The notes below the pieces were generated by a model that was not told the DNA's origin, did no database searches, and saw only the letters and a program-made list of their open reading frames with translations. DNA of 64,000 nt from contig CALOAF010000002.1 in the NCBI GenBank assembly GCA_942491385.1, positions 310,001 to 374,000 of the forward strand, written 5' to 3'. Both the position numbers and the translations under genes were made by a program. How positions within the stretch are numbered: the first letter of the stretch is position 1; each line of letters starts with the position of its first letter. Shown piece by piece: positions 53,754-63,917 of the stretch. Source of the DNA: UBA6170 sp942491385. GTDB lineage: Bacteria > Chloroflexota > Anaerolineae > Anaerolineales > Anaerolineaceae.

Positions 53754-56700
53754 TTAGTGCATTCCATAAATAACGGGATCGGAAGTATCCTCCATCACGA
53801 CCCGCACATCATGCGGTTGGCCGTCATCCATCAACGGTAGCAGATTGCCAGTCAGCGGATTTCCATCCAGAATAACCTGCCGGACGCCACGATTGACACC
53901 CTCAGGGTTTTCCACGCTGATCTTGTAATGCGTCATTCCATAGCGGTAATCTACTTTGAATCCCGCCCAACTCTTTGGGATACACGGATCGATTTTGAGC
54001 ATACTATCTTCAAGTGATATACCCAGGATGGCTTCAATGCCTAGCCGGTACATCCAACCGGATGAGCCGGTGTACCAGGTCCAGCCGCCCATGCCAATGT
54101 GCGAGGGCTGGCTGTAAATATCAGCGGCAATAACATAGGGTTCTACTTTATATCGTTCCACTTTCTCAGCAGTATCCGCATGACTGATAGGGTTCAACAT
54201 GCGAAAAAGATCCACAGCCCGATCCCCTTGGCCAAGTTCGGCAAAAGCCCAAGCGGTCCAGATGGCAGCATGGGTGTACTGACCACCGTTTTCACGCACA
54301 CCCGGCAAATAACCTTTGATGTAACCGGGATCGCGTTCCGATTTATCGAAAGGCGGTGTAAACAGCAAAATCATCTGCTCATCCTGCTTGACCAGCAGTC
54401 GGTTAACGAATTCCATTGCCTGCGCTGCCCGCGCTGGGTCTGCTGTGCCGGATAAAACCGCCCAGGATTGGGCAATCGAATCGATCTGGCACTCGTTATT
54501 TTCGTGTGACCCCAACCGTGAGCCATCATCGTAGAAAGCTCTCAGATACCAATCTCCATCCCAGGCATTGGCTTCGAGCGAGCGGGATAAACCATCGGCT
54601 TGTTGTAGGTACGGAGCTGGGTCGTCATTCATCAGCGCCACCAGTGGCGCAAAACGCTTGAGTGTGGCGTACAGAAACCAACCTAGCCAAACACTCTCCC
54701 CTCGCCCATCCACGCCCACACGGTTCATACCATCGTTCCAATCACCAGCACCCATCAGTGGCAGGCCATGCTTACCCGCGGTCGCTCCCTTTTCCAGCGC
54801 TCGGCGGCAATGTTCGTAAAGTGGGTAAGCTTCAGTTGTCGCTTCGTACAGACCGTAATTGTCCACTTCTTCGGGCTTGAGCATTTCACCCTTCAGGAAT
54901 GGGATGTTTTCACTCAAAATGGAGGCATCGCCGGTGGATGAAACATATTCGGCGGTGACATACGGGAGCCAGAGTAGATCATCAGCGAAACGCGTCCGCA
55001 CACCACGACCGGCAGGCGGATTCCACCAGTGAAGCACATCCCCAGCCTCGAATTGGTGCCGTGCCGACTCCAAAATCTGTGAGCGGGCAAGGTCCGGGCG
55101 GGTGTGTAAAAGCGCCATCACATCCTGGAGTTGGTCACGGAACCCGAATGCCCCGCTGGATTGATAAAGTGCGGTGCGCCCCCACAAGCGACAACTCAGC
55201 GTTTGGTAGAGCAACCAGCGATTGAGCATCAAATCCATATTGGGATCGGGCGTTTCCACCGTGATAGCATTCAGGATTTCATCCCACTGCTTGTGAATGG
55301 ACTGCCATGTGGCTTCAACCTGCCCCTGTGCCTGCATTTGTCCAATCAGCGCCAGACTCTCAGCCCGGTTTGCCCCCTCGCCAAGTAAGAAATAGACTTC
55401 CTCGCTAGCGCCAGGTAGCAAGTCGACGTGTAACTGGATGATGGCACATGGGTCCAGACCGGCATTAACTTTGCTTTCCAATCCAATCCGAGCGAGCGCT
55501 GCCGGAGCACGCATGCTCCCTTTGCGACCCAAAAACTCTGTGCGATCCGTCGTTACACCATGTGGTTTTTTGTTAGCGGCCAGAAATGCTACCCGTTTAT
55601 CGAACTCACTGTTGTAGCGGTTGCTGGCCAGCAGGGCATGTTTGTCGGAGTTGAATTCCGGCATAATGTGAGCCTGATGCGAATCACGTGTGGTGCCAAG
55701 TACCCACTCGGCGTAGTAGGTGACTGTGATACGGCGTTGGCGTTTCCATAAATTTTGCAGGCGCAGGTGCGCAATTTTGATTGGCGCATCCGGCGCGGCG
55801 AACAGGCGCAAATTATGGTTCAGGCCGTGGCTCTGGCTCTCGAAAATCGAATAACCTGCCCCGTGATGGATAACGTGCGTCGTATCCGCCCCAACAGGCA
55901 TAAGCGTTGGTGACCAGACCAGACCAGTTTCCTCGTCTCGCAAGTAAATGGCTTCACTCGGCATGTCAGTAACCGGATCGTTGCGCCAGGTAGTCAAGCG
56001 ATTCTCACCGCTGTTTTCAGCCCAGGTGGAACTAGAACCTGCTTCGGAAACCAGAAAACCGAACTGTGGATTGGCAATCACATTGACCCACGGGTGCGGA
56101 GTACGTTGACCCGGCTCGAGATGAATAACGTATTCCTTACCGTCGCGGCTGAATCCACCCAGGCCATTGTCCATGAGCAAATTGTCCGGGAGTTTTAGCG
56201 GTTCCGTCGGCTCAGAATCAAGCGCCGGAGAGAGTGAGGCAGTAAAATCTGGTAGACGAGTGAATGGAACAGTTAAACGTAAGGCGTGTTCTGCCAGGGT
56301 TCCGCTTTTTTCATCCAAAATAACCCCGGCCACTGTTTCGAGCAGGATTTTATCGGTAAGGTGAAGCTGATCTGTTCTTAACACAAAAATGCCATTGCGC
56401 TGATTCAGGGATGATTCGGCACCCATACGCTTGATCTGGCGCTGAATGGCGTTATCCAGGTCGAGGGCGTAGCCGGTATTCTGCTCATTCAGAACAACCA
56501 GGTTGATCGTGATATGGTGGCTTTGCCAGTAAGTGAAGGCTTGCAAGGCTTCAACCAACAGGGGCGACTTTCCATCTTGGATGCGCACCAACAATATGGG
56601 ATAATCACCGGAAATGCCAAAAGCCCACAAACCAGACTGCCCCTTCTCGTTTTGTGCCAGGATGTGCGGCGAAGCGCGTAGTATGCCTGTCGGGTATAAC

Positions 56701-59700
56701 AGGGCTGAGAGAATTCGCTGGATTTTTTCAACAGCAGGAGCGTCCAAACCCTGGTCTAACATTTCCCTTTCGCTATGAATACGTGCGTGGTTAAAAGCAT
56801 GATAGATGGCTTGTCCAGATTGATAATGTAACAACTTTTCCAATACCTCATCTCGGGATGGTGCTGCCAAAGTAAGGAATGTGACACGGGTTTTAGCATG
56901 TGGTTGTAATTCTATTTCCTGCGCCAGTGAAAATATGGGGTCTAGTGTTCCACCAACTGTCCCGGAAAGGTGATGGTTTGGGTCTTGTAAAGTCAACGGG
57001 GTAAATCTCGTCTGAGACCGACCCAGGAATTTGGAGCGGTCTGTCTCGTGATCGCCAGTCACTTCACGCCCGGCTTCGATGAGCATGGCATGTATCATGA
57101 AAACAGGCTTTTCGTCCTTGGAACGCGGGCGGCGCTGGAACAGGAGCGCGTTCTCTTCAGGGAGATATTCACTCTCAATAAAGAGCTTATTGAAAGCAGG
57201 GTGCCTCCGGTCGTCAGACTGAGTAGTCAAAACTACTTCGCCATAACTGGTCAGTTTCAGCCGTCGAGTACGGTTGCTGTTATTCAAGATGTTTATCCGC
57301 CGGATTTCGACACCATCGACACTGACAGTAATTCCGGTACGCAGGGTAATATCATTGTCGGAACGCTGGAACTCGACTTTGTGCGGATAAAACATAACTT
57401 CCTGATCTTGTGGTGAAATCTCACTGCCCCCATACTTCGGATTAAATACCATTGGGTGGCAGGTAGCAGACCAGAGCGCTCCATTCTCACAATCCTGCAC
57501 ATAAATCCACGTGCCCCACTGGTCAAGAGTGCTGTCGGATTGCCAGCGTGTTAGCGCAAACTCGCGCCACTGGCTGAATCCGCCGCCCGTGTTTGTGACC
57601 ATTACACTTGTATCACCCTGTGAAAGCACATGCACTTGCGGGATGGGGCTATCCACCGGCACAATCCAGGGAGAGCTATTGACCCATCGCACGCCTTCGA
57701 CCAAATCCGCAGGTTCATCGGTGTGCGGAAACTCAAGTGGTGGGTTTTGCGGAATCCTTTCTTGGAGTAGCAGTTCCACACTCTGGATATGCTCATCGGT
57801 ATGGAAACGCTCAACCATGACATCATGCAAAAGGAAGTTACAAGCAGCTAGCAGGATCATGCCCTGGTGGTGCGCCATGTAGGATTGCACAATGGCATGG
57901 GTTTGACCAGCAGGCATGCGCGTTTTAGTATAATCAATCGCCTCGTAAAAGCCAAAACGCCCAAGCATGTTTAGCTTCTCCAGACGCGCCATATTCTCCA
58001 GCACAAACTGAGGTTGCAGCGAAAGCCCTAACAAAGAAGCGTAAGGTGCAATCACCAGATCATCGGGCAGGTCACGCTTGTACCCCAGAGCAGGTACGCC
58101 AAAAGCCCGGTACTGGTAGTGCTGGTCAAGATCGAAAGCATAGTAACCCGATTCTGAAATACCCCAGGGTACTTGCTGCTCTTGCCCATAAGTCTTTTGA
58201 GCATCAACCGCAGCATAGCAGCTATCAGCGAGAAAGGTTCCGGCATAGTTTTTGGCAAAAAGGGTTGGCATAAGATATTCAAACATGGTGCCGCTCCATG
58301 AAAGCAACACTTGTTTACCATTGACCTTGGTTACTGGCCTTCCAAGATGTTGCCAGTGACTATGCGGTACATCTCCCTTGGCAATCGCAATCAGGCTGGC
58401 AATGCGGGATTCGGACGCCAGTAAATCGTAATAACTTGGATCAAGCCGTTCAGCACTGGGAGTGTAGCCGATATGGAATAACTGGCGATGTTGATTAAAT
58501 AAAAACCTAAAATCCATATTGGTCACAGCGGCATTCGCCTTCTCTGCCAAATCCCTAAATTCAATCAGGAGAGGGGTAACCGCTAGATGGGCTGCACTTA
58601 AATCAGCATCCAATTGTTGGCACCATGCACGTCCGGTTTCGTCGCCGGGTTGAATCTGGAAATGCTTCAATGCTGCTCGTATGCGCTCATACACACCTGC
58701 AGATTGACCCAGCGTGGGCAGTTCAGTTGGCAGCGAGCTGCAGAAATCCTGCCATGTGGATGTCTGACTCATCAATTCCTCAGGCGCATCCAGGTACTTG
58801 AACCAGGGCACCAACAAATCCAGACTATGCTGAATATTTTTCAGGTGTTGGTACATCAAATCCAGGTAAAGTTGGAGCTCGGTCAAGGATTCGCGCTGGA
58901 GATGGGGATGACTTTCGAGCAGTTCCATCAAGCGATGCGAGACTCGTTCCCACCCTTTTCCTGCCAGCCAATCGAGAGTTATTTTCCAGGCTGACGGTTG
59001 ATCTTGAACAGCACTGATACGCTGGTAAATGCTAGTCAACTCCACTTCAAACGATTCAATCGACGCGTGTGGGTTGTTTTTTTCCAGGGCTTGCAACACT
59101 TCTGACAAAATATCCAGCAAGACGAGTAGACCCTGGAACTGTTTGGCATCCAGAACCGGCGCATCTTTAAGAGAAAGACAACCCTGTTTAAGCGTGATCA
59201 GACAGGCAGCCAGGTTGCCGCTATCCACCGTGGAAACGTAATGGGGCGGTAGGGCGGTCAACATCTGCGAGTCATACCAGTTCATCAGATGCCCTCGATA
59301 ATGCTCCATCTTATCTATGGTTTCAAAGGTAGAACGCAAGCGAATGGCTAATTCAGGTAAGCCAATGTAGCCCAAATCATAGGCTGATAGGGTGGACACC
59401 AGCAACATACCGATGTTGGTTGGCGTGGTGTAATGGGCCACACTGCCACGCGGTGATGCTTGAAAATGGTCGGGTGGTAGCCAGTGATCATTAGGTCTGG
59501 CGAACTGCTCAAAAAATGCCCATGTGCGGCGTGCCAGGCGGAGCACTTGCCTGTGTTGAGTTTCCGTGAGTGGGGCAGCTGTGTGTGACACAAGTTGACT
59601 AATCCGGTAGGCGACTTGAGGCGCAATCAGCCAGGAAACCAGCAGAGGTAGCGCTACCCAAAGTGAAGTTGGATTGTGAATAGCGATAGTGATACCGATT

Positions 59701-62363
59701 AGAACGGTCAAAAACGAAGAAACTCCCATCTCTACCCAGGTTCCAATATATGAGGTCAACCTATGAGAACGCGCAGTCCTCGCTGCGGTTGTCCACTGCA
59801 ACATGTGTTTGTGAAAAATGAACATGCGGGCAATCGTTACACCAATTGCGCTCAAGGAGAGCAAAGCTTCATAAGGCAGAAAGAGGATGTAAAGTGCCCA
59901 ACGTATAGTCGTAATCCAGATTGATTCAAAATCTTGTTTAAGGGTTACTGGCTCTCGCTGGAGTGTTCCTTGTTGAAAGAATTGCTCCATGATTGGAAAG
60001 AACGAAGGCAACAACACAAACAATGTCCAGACAAGAGGTGATCCCGGCAATATAAGCCAGCCAGCGGCAAGCAATGCCACCAAATTAACGGACAACAGAC
60101 TGCGGCGCAAGTTGTCAAAAATTTTCCAGCGGTCAATCGTCGAAAGGCGATTGGGCGTCATCCCGCTTTCAGTGCGGACAGTGGGAAACAGCCAGAGCAG
60201 TAATTGCCAGTCGCCGCGAATCCAGCGTCGCATTCGATGGGCATATTCCAGGTAGCGCGAAGGGTATTCCTCATAAAGGATAATGTCTGTGACCAGTGCG
60301 GCGCGTCCATGAACACCTTCAAACAGGTCATGGCTGAGCAGGGTATTCTGACGTATCTGACCCGCCAGGCTGCGCTCAAAGGCGGCTACATCATAAATGC
60401 CTTTGCCAACATAACTGCCTTCACCGAACAGATCCTGATAAACATCCGAAACGGCGAAGGAGTACAGGTCAAAACCAGTATTAGAGGCAAAAATTTGTGA
60501 GAACAAGGAACGGTTCGCGCTGGTTGGCTTGATGGACACACGCGGTTGCAGTACGGTATACCCGGCTACAACTGACTGGCCATCTGGAGAAAATTCAGCC
60601 TGGTTTAGCGGGTGCGCCAGGGTGGCAATCAGCCTGTTAGCACTGCCTTGTGGCAAGGATGTGTCCGCATCAAGTGTGATCACATATTTGACATCCACCA
60701 ATACGCTTACATCCCCGATCTGAGTTGTGTAAGCTGTCTCCCGAAGTGCTACCGGTGCATCTTCCCGCTGGTTAAGTAACAGGCGATTGAAATCTGCCAG
60801 TTTACCGCGTTTTCGCTCCCAACCCATCCAAACTCCTTCAGAAGGATTCCACTGGCGCAGACGGTGAAATAAATAAAAGGGTTCCGCGTGAGCAGCATAT
60901 TTGTTGTTGAGATTTTCAATACCAGCCCTTGCCTGTGAAAGCAAGTTTTCATCTTCCGGCATATTCTGTGATGGAGCATCATTGTAATCCGTAAGTAGCG
61001 CATAATACAATTGCGGATCGCGGTTCGACAGGTAATAAAGTTCCAACTCTTGTAAGAGATGGTTGAGTTCATCGATGTTTTCCAGCAAGCTAGGGACAAC
61101 AACAATCGTCTTGTTGCCGGTCGGGATACCCTCCGAAAAATCCATGCGCGGTAGACTCTTGGGTTTGATGCGATGAGTCACAGTCCAGTTTACAAGTATT
61201 ATGGCGGCCTCTAAAGCCAATCCAAACCCCAGGATGCCAACAATAATATTTTGGTAAAGCGAACCACCTGAAAGAATAGCATAAGTAAGCAGCCCGATCA
61301 CAAACAGCAACGAAAAAATAGCAATGCTTCCCAGATATGTGACCGTAGGCGTTGTAAGGAGGGCATGGAGAATACGGACACGGATTCCCGGCTGGTAGTG
61401 GATTCTGGCTTCGAGCATCGGACGCCCCGCATCCAGTAGATAAAAGCCGACGTGCGTTCGCCGGTCTGACGACTTGCCTTTCGCGCTGCGAGCGAGGTCC
61501 ACTGCTTCAAGAGCGACCTCCTCTTCGCTGAGAGTTGAATAGCGCGTCAATTCCTCAACGACACTACGATAACTGTTGCGAGTGTCAAAGTCCATGCGCA
61601 CATAAATCCCTGCCGGGTCATCGCGTAAAATCTTTTCCACCAGGCTGGTCTGATCGAAAAAGACTTTCCAATCCGTGGTGGCAAGCAGGCGCAGGCTGTG
61701 GAAACAATTGGCTACAACTGTATCGTTTGCCAAAGCCGAGGAAGCAAATTGGCTCGGGATTTCGCTCAGACCCTTCGGAACATCAATCTCAGTCAATTCG
61801 GCGGTGGCATAAACAAGCCGTTCTAAAATCCCAATTCGTAGCATGGTCGGTAATGCCCATAATTCCCCAATTGTCAGGGGAGTGATTTCCTGGTAATCCT
61901 GCACAAAAGCCACGGCTTGGGTAAGGTCAAGCTGGCTCTGAGTGTATCCAAGCCACTCCCAGATCAACGCAAAAATGCGCGGATGCCCCAGCAACAACGT
62001 CCCGTTCAGTTTTGGCAACTGGTTGAGAAAATTGACTGGCAGGTCTTCTTTAATCTGGCGAAAAGTCTGTTTAACTACATAAAAATTATCCAAGATCCAT
62101 TCGCCTGCGCGGGAAACTGGCAAATCATTGGATGGAACCTTCTTGAAGATCGCATTGGCAGTATGCAAAACCTGTTCCCAAACATTCAAGTGTTCCAGGA
62201 GGTCAGCTTTTAAGAGCCGAGATTTTTTTGCGGTTTTCTGTGTATGATCCAGTCCTACGTTCGCCCCGTGGATGTTTGCCAAATGGTGGGCAAACTCTCT
62301 CAATTCATTATCTGGGGTTGGGTTGGCTGGATCAGAATGGTTGGTTGATGAGGTAACCTGCAT
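53754..62363 (-). CDS. ndvB: Cyclic beta-1,2-glucan synthase (GT84-GH94)
   Basis: A 2869-residue membrane enzyme of the NdvB/ChvB type, the usual size. The N-terminus is cytoplasmic. Hydrophobic helices (about 340-415) precede a GT84 domain with VVVPSLLENIDELNHLL, the acidic motif YVITLDADTSLPQGSANRLI and RWIRGDWQLL, then further helices (about 780-930). Next comes a glucoamylase-like domain (LSWSGTMFEYLMP, WGISESGYYAFD, VIAPYASLLGL). The C-terminal half is GH94 with two beta-sandwich parts and GAGDWNDGMNRVG carrying the catalytic Asp. It makes and cyclises beta-1,2-glucan with chain-length control by phosphorolysis. Its start lies three bases after the stress-protein stop. In proteobacteria the product serves osmoadaptation and host contact. 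Confidence 0.93.
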   Translation of the reverse strand: MQVTSSTNHSDPANPTPDNELREFAHHLANIHGANVGLDHTQKTAKKSRLLKADLLEHLNVWEQVLHTANAIFKKVPSNDLPVSRAGEWILDNFYVVKQTFRQIKEDLPVNFLNQLPKLNGTLLLGHPRIFALIWEWLGYTQSQLDLTQAVAFVQDYQEITPLTIGELWALPTMLRIGILERLVYATAELTEIDVPKGLSEIPSQFASSALANDTVVANCFHSLRLLATTDWKVFFDQTSLVEKILRDDPAGIYVRMDFDTRNSYRSVVEELTRYSTLSEEEVALEAVDLARSAKGKSSDRRTHVGFYLLDAGRPMLEARIHYQPGIRVRILHALLTTPTVTYLGSIAIFSLLFVIGLLTYAILSGGSLYQNIIVGILGFGLALEAAIILVNWTVTHRIKPKSLPRMDFSEGIPTGNKTIVVVPSLLENIDELNHLLQELELYYLSNRDPQLYYALLTDYNDAPSQNMPEDENLLSQARAGIENLNNKYAAHAEPFYLFHRLRQWNPSEGVWMGWERKRGKLADFNRLLLNQREDAPVALRETAYTTQIGDVSVLVDVKYVITLDADTSLPQGSANRLIATLAHPLNQAEFSPDGQSVVAGYTVLQPRVSIKPTSANRSLFSQIFASNTGFDLYSFAVSDVYQDLFGEGSYVGKGIYDVAAFERSLAGQIRQNTLLSHDLFEGVHGRAALVTDIILYEEYPSRYLEYAHRMRRWIRGDWQLLLWLFPTVRTESGMTPNRLSTIDRWKIFDNLRRSLLSVNLVALLAAGWLILPGSPLVWTLFVLLPSFFPIMEQFFQQGTLQREPVTLKQDFESIWITTIRWALYILFLPYEALLSLSAIGVTIARMFIFHKHMLQWTTAARTARSHRLTSYIGTWVEMGVSSFLTVLIGITIAIHNPTSLWVALPLLVSWLIAPQVAYRISQLVSHTAAPLTETQHRQVLRLARRTWAFFEQFARPNDHWLPPDHFQASPRGSVAHYTTPTNIGMLLVSTLSAYDLGYIGLPELAIRLRSTFETIDKMEHYRGHLMNWYDSQMLTALPPHYVSTVDSGNLAACLITLKQGCLSLKDAPVLDAKQFQGLLVLLDILSEVLQALEKNNPHASIESFEVELTSIYQRISAVQDQPSAWKITLDWLAGKGWERVSHRLMELLESHPHLQRESLTELQLYLDLMYQHLKNIQHSLDLLVPWFKYLDAPEELMSQTSTWQDFCSSLPTELPTLGQSAGVYERIRAALKHFQIQPGDETGRAWCQQLDADLSAAHLAVTPLLIEFRDLAEKANAAVTNMDFRFLFNQHRQLFHIGYTPSAERLDPSYYDLLASESRIASLIAIAKGDVPHSHWQHLGRPVTKVNGKQVLLSWSGTMFEYLMPTLFAKNYAGTFLADSCYAAVDAQKTYGQEQQVPWGISESGYYAFDLDQHYQYRAFGVPALGYKRDLPDDLVIAPYASLLGLSLQPQFVLENMARLEKLNMLGRFGFYEAIDYTKTRMPAGQTHAIVQSYMAHHQGMILLAACNFLLHDVMVERFHTDEHIQSVELLLQERIPQNPPLEFPHTDEPADLVEGVRWVNSSPWIVPVDSPIPQVHVLSQGDTSVMVTNTGGGFSQWREFALTRWQSDSTLDQWGTWIYVQDCENGALWSATCHPMVFNPKYGGSEISPQDQEVMFYPHKVEFQRSDNDITLRTGITVSVDGVEIRRINILNNSNRTRRLKLTSYGEVVLTTQSDDRRHPAFNKLFIESEYLPEENALLFQRRPRSKDEKPVFMIHAMLIEAGREVTGDHETDRSKFLGRSQTRFTPLTLQDPNHHLSGTVGGTLDPIFSLAQEIELQPHAKTRVTFLTLAAPSRDEVLEKLLHYQSGQAIYHAFNHARIHSEREMLDQGLDAPAVEKIQRILSALLYPTGILRASPHILAQNEKGQSGLWAFGISGDYPILLVRIQDGKSPLLVEALQAFTYWQSHHITINLVVLNEQNTGYALDLDNAIQRQIKRMGAESSLNQRNGIFVLRTDQLHLTDKILLETVAGVILDEKSGTLAEHALRLTVPFTRLPDFTASLSPALDSEPTEPLKLPDNLLMDNGLGGFSRDGKEYVIHLEPGQRTPHPWVNVIANPQFGFLVSEAGSSSTWAENSGENRLTTWRNDPVTDMPSEAIYLRDEETGLVWSPTLMPVGADTTHVIHHGAGYSIFESQSHGLNHNLRLFAAPDAPIKIAHLRLQNLWKRQRRITVTYYAEWVLGTTRDSHQAHIMPEFNSDKHALLASNRYNSEFDKRVAFLAANKKPHGVTTDRTEFLGRKGSMRAPAALARIGLESKVNAGLDPCAIIQLHVDLLPGASEEVYFLLGEGANRAESLALIGQMQAQGQVEATWQSIHKQWDEILNAITVETPDPNMDLMLNRWLLYQTLSCRLWGRTALYQSSGAFGFRDQLQDVMALLHTRPDLARSQILESARHQFEAGDVLHWWNPPAGRGVRTRFADDLLWLPYVTAEYVSSTGDASILSENIPFLKGEMLKPEEVDNYGLYEATTEAYPLYEHCRRALEKGATAGKHGLPLMGAGDWNDGMNRVGVDGRGESVWLGWFLYATLKRFAPLVALMNDDPAPYLQQADGLSRSLEANAWDGDWYLRAFYDDGSRLGSHENNECQIDSIAQSWAVLSGTADPARAAQAMEFVNRLLVKQDEQMILLFTPPFDKSERDPGYIKGYLPGVRENGGQYTHAAIWTAWAFAELGQGDRAVDLFRMLNPISHADTAEKVERYKVEPYVIAADIYSQPSHIGMGGWTWYTGSSGWMYRLGIEAILGISLEDSMLKIDPCIPKSWAGFKVDYRYGMTHYKISVENPEGVNRGVRQVILDGNPLTGNLLPLMDDGQPHDVRVVMEDTSDPVIYGMH

Positions 62364-62366
62364 TAG

Positions 62367-63317
62367 TTAACGCTCTGCGCGTTCTCTGGACGACACGTCT
62401 AGTGGTTTTTGCTCTTGTTTAGCGGGTAGATCTTGAGCTATTAGAAGAGATACTTTGCCATACAGGATGAAATTGTTCACCACACTGCCATAGGGCCATT
62501 GGTGTTTACCCGAATAGCCATGCGCACTCAATGTAACCAGATCAATATGTTCCTGTTCTACCAATTGATATAAAGCTTCGGTGGTATGGTCACTGGTAAC
62601 GAGATGAGAATGAACATCAACGCCCTGCAGAGATGAGCGCGACTTCACCTGTTCGAGATAATGCCCAGCTTCATCCAGATTGCGTGCGACTACTCGGTTT
62701 GACAATTCGATATCTTCGCGCGCAGAAGGCATCTGCCGAGCCATCTCGGGAATTTGCACCACATGCACCAGATGTACAGTTGACCCCTGAACACGTGCTA
62801 ATTGCGTAATGATAGGCAGGATATGTTCTGCCCGGTGGGAACCATCCAACGGCACCAGTATATGCCGGTAAAGTGAGCCTGTGGATAATTCACCAGCCCG
62901 AATAATGAGCACCGAGATTGATGCGCTCAGGATGATTTTTTGGGTATTGCTGCTTATGCCCCATTGTTTCAGACCATGACGACCATGACTGCTCAAGATG
63001 ATTAGTTTCACACCCTGATTTTGGGCGTATTCTGTAATTCCTTCTGGCACCAATCCTTCCAGCACGATTGCTCGTGCCTGAATATTTGATTCTATTAACC
63101 GCGCTTTGATTTCTTCCAAATAGAGAGTCGCCTTTGTTTTTTGGATTTGCCAGTTAACCAAATCAAACAGCTGTGCTGGGACGCTTGTTTGATTCTTTTC
63201 CAGTATGCGGAGCAGATTTATTTTTGCGTTGAAGGTACGGGCGAAGGCAGCAGCATGTGGTAAAACACATTCAGCCAGTTGAGAACCGTCCAGGGGGACA
63301 AGAATAGGATCGATCAT
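62367..63317 (-). CDS. Universal stress protein, two UspA domains
   Basis: A 316-residue tandem UspA protein. Each half begins with ILVPLDGS (residues 5-12 and about 152-159). The first half contains LIILSSHGRHGLKQWGISSNTQKII and the second LVTLSAHGYSGKHQWPYGSVVNNFI, both near the ATP-binding G-x2-G-x9-G(S/T) pattern. Such proteins bind ATP or AMP and act in stress survival. It is the first gene of a two-gene operon with the cyclic glucan synthase, a link that suggests a common osmotic or starvation signal. ATG 63317 has AGGATG upstream. Confidence 0.9.
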   Translation of the reverse strand: MIDPILVPLDGSQLAECVLPHAAAFARTFNAKINLLRILEKNQTSVPAQLFDLVNWQIQKTKATLYLEEIKARLIESNIQARAIVLEGLVPEGITEYAQNQGVKLIILSSHGRHGLKQWGISSNTQKIILSASISVLIIRAGELSTGSLYRHILVPLDGSHRAEHILPIITQLARVQGSTVHLVHVVQIPEMARQMPSAREDIELSNRVVARNLDEAGHYLEQVKSRSSLQGVDVHSHLVTSDHTTEALYQLVEQEHIDLVTLSAHGYSGKHQWPYGSVVNNFILYGKVSLLIAQDLPAKQEQKPLDVSSRERAER

Positions 63318-63839
63318 GGTTCATCCTTCTGATTTTTTCATCCCGTCAAATTAGGTATTGAATACATATCAACTACGTTTGACAGGTATTGATAATGCAA
63401 TTGTGGTATGGGAGTCATCTCGCGTATGCAAGTAAAATTATAAACTGCTGTGGAATGTTTCGAGTTCGGTGATTTGTAACGCACTTAGCAGAAATGAGTC
63501 TTCCAACCGTAAGCGGTATCGCCTACTAATATCAGTATACTCCACTTTACTTTTATTGAATATTTGGGCCCTTAGGTGATTGTAAAACTTCACGGCAAAC
63601 CGGGAAGTAAATAACCCGAGTTGCCACCAATGGATGGGGCGGAACCCCAGACCTGGATCATTCGACTTGCTTGAAACCGACTAGATATAAGTCAGCCATT
63701 TCTGTCAAGAAAATGAATCTGGTAGAAAAATGGTATTTCTAATGTTTCCGCCAGTCCTTTTAGTAGTTTCACTCAATTCTTTTTTGTAATGATCATGATC
63801 CATGTCCCCTTTTCATTTAATTAATGATAAAATCTTTAG
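63318..63839. other. Divergent intergenic region with folded stretch
   Basis: No gene. Between 63594 and 63695 several stems follow one another: GGCAA (63594-63598) with TTGCC (63621-63625) enclosing CGGG/CCCG, then TGGGG-CGGAA-CCCCA, then GACTT...AAGTC. It might be a leader RNA for the downstream gene or unrelated; it fits no riboswitch I know. Confidence 0.4.
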
Positions 63840-63867
63840 GACAGGCTGATGGACCTCTCAGCCTGTC
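63840..63867. repeat. Perfect 10-bp hairpin upstream of the last gene
   Basis: GACAGGCTGA (63840-63849) pairs with TCAGCCTGTC (63858-63867). It lies 50 bases before ATG 63918 and is followed by TCTTTAAG, too few T for a strong terminator; an attenuator is possible. Confidence 0.5.
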
Positions 63868-63917
63868 TCTTTAAGAAAACTAGATGAAATCGGCACGCTG
63901 CTTAAGGAGTATCAAAT

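Noticed and set aside
63594..63695. c-di-GMP-I riboswitch
   Set aside because: A superficial likeness of bases, but the conserved core and tetraloop-receptor arrangement are absent.
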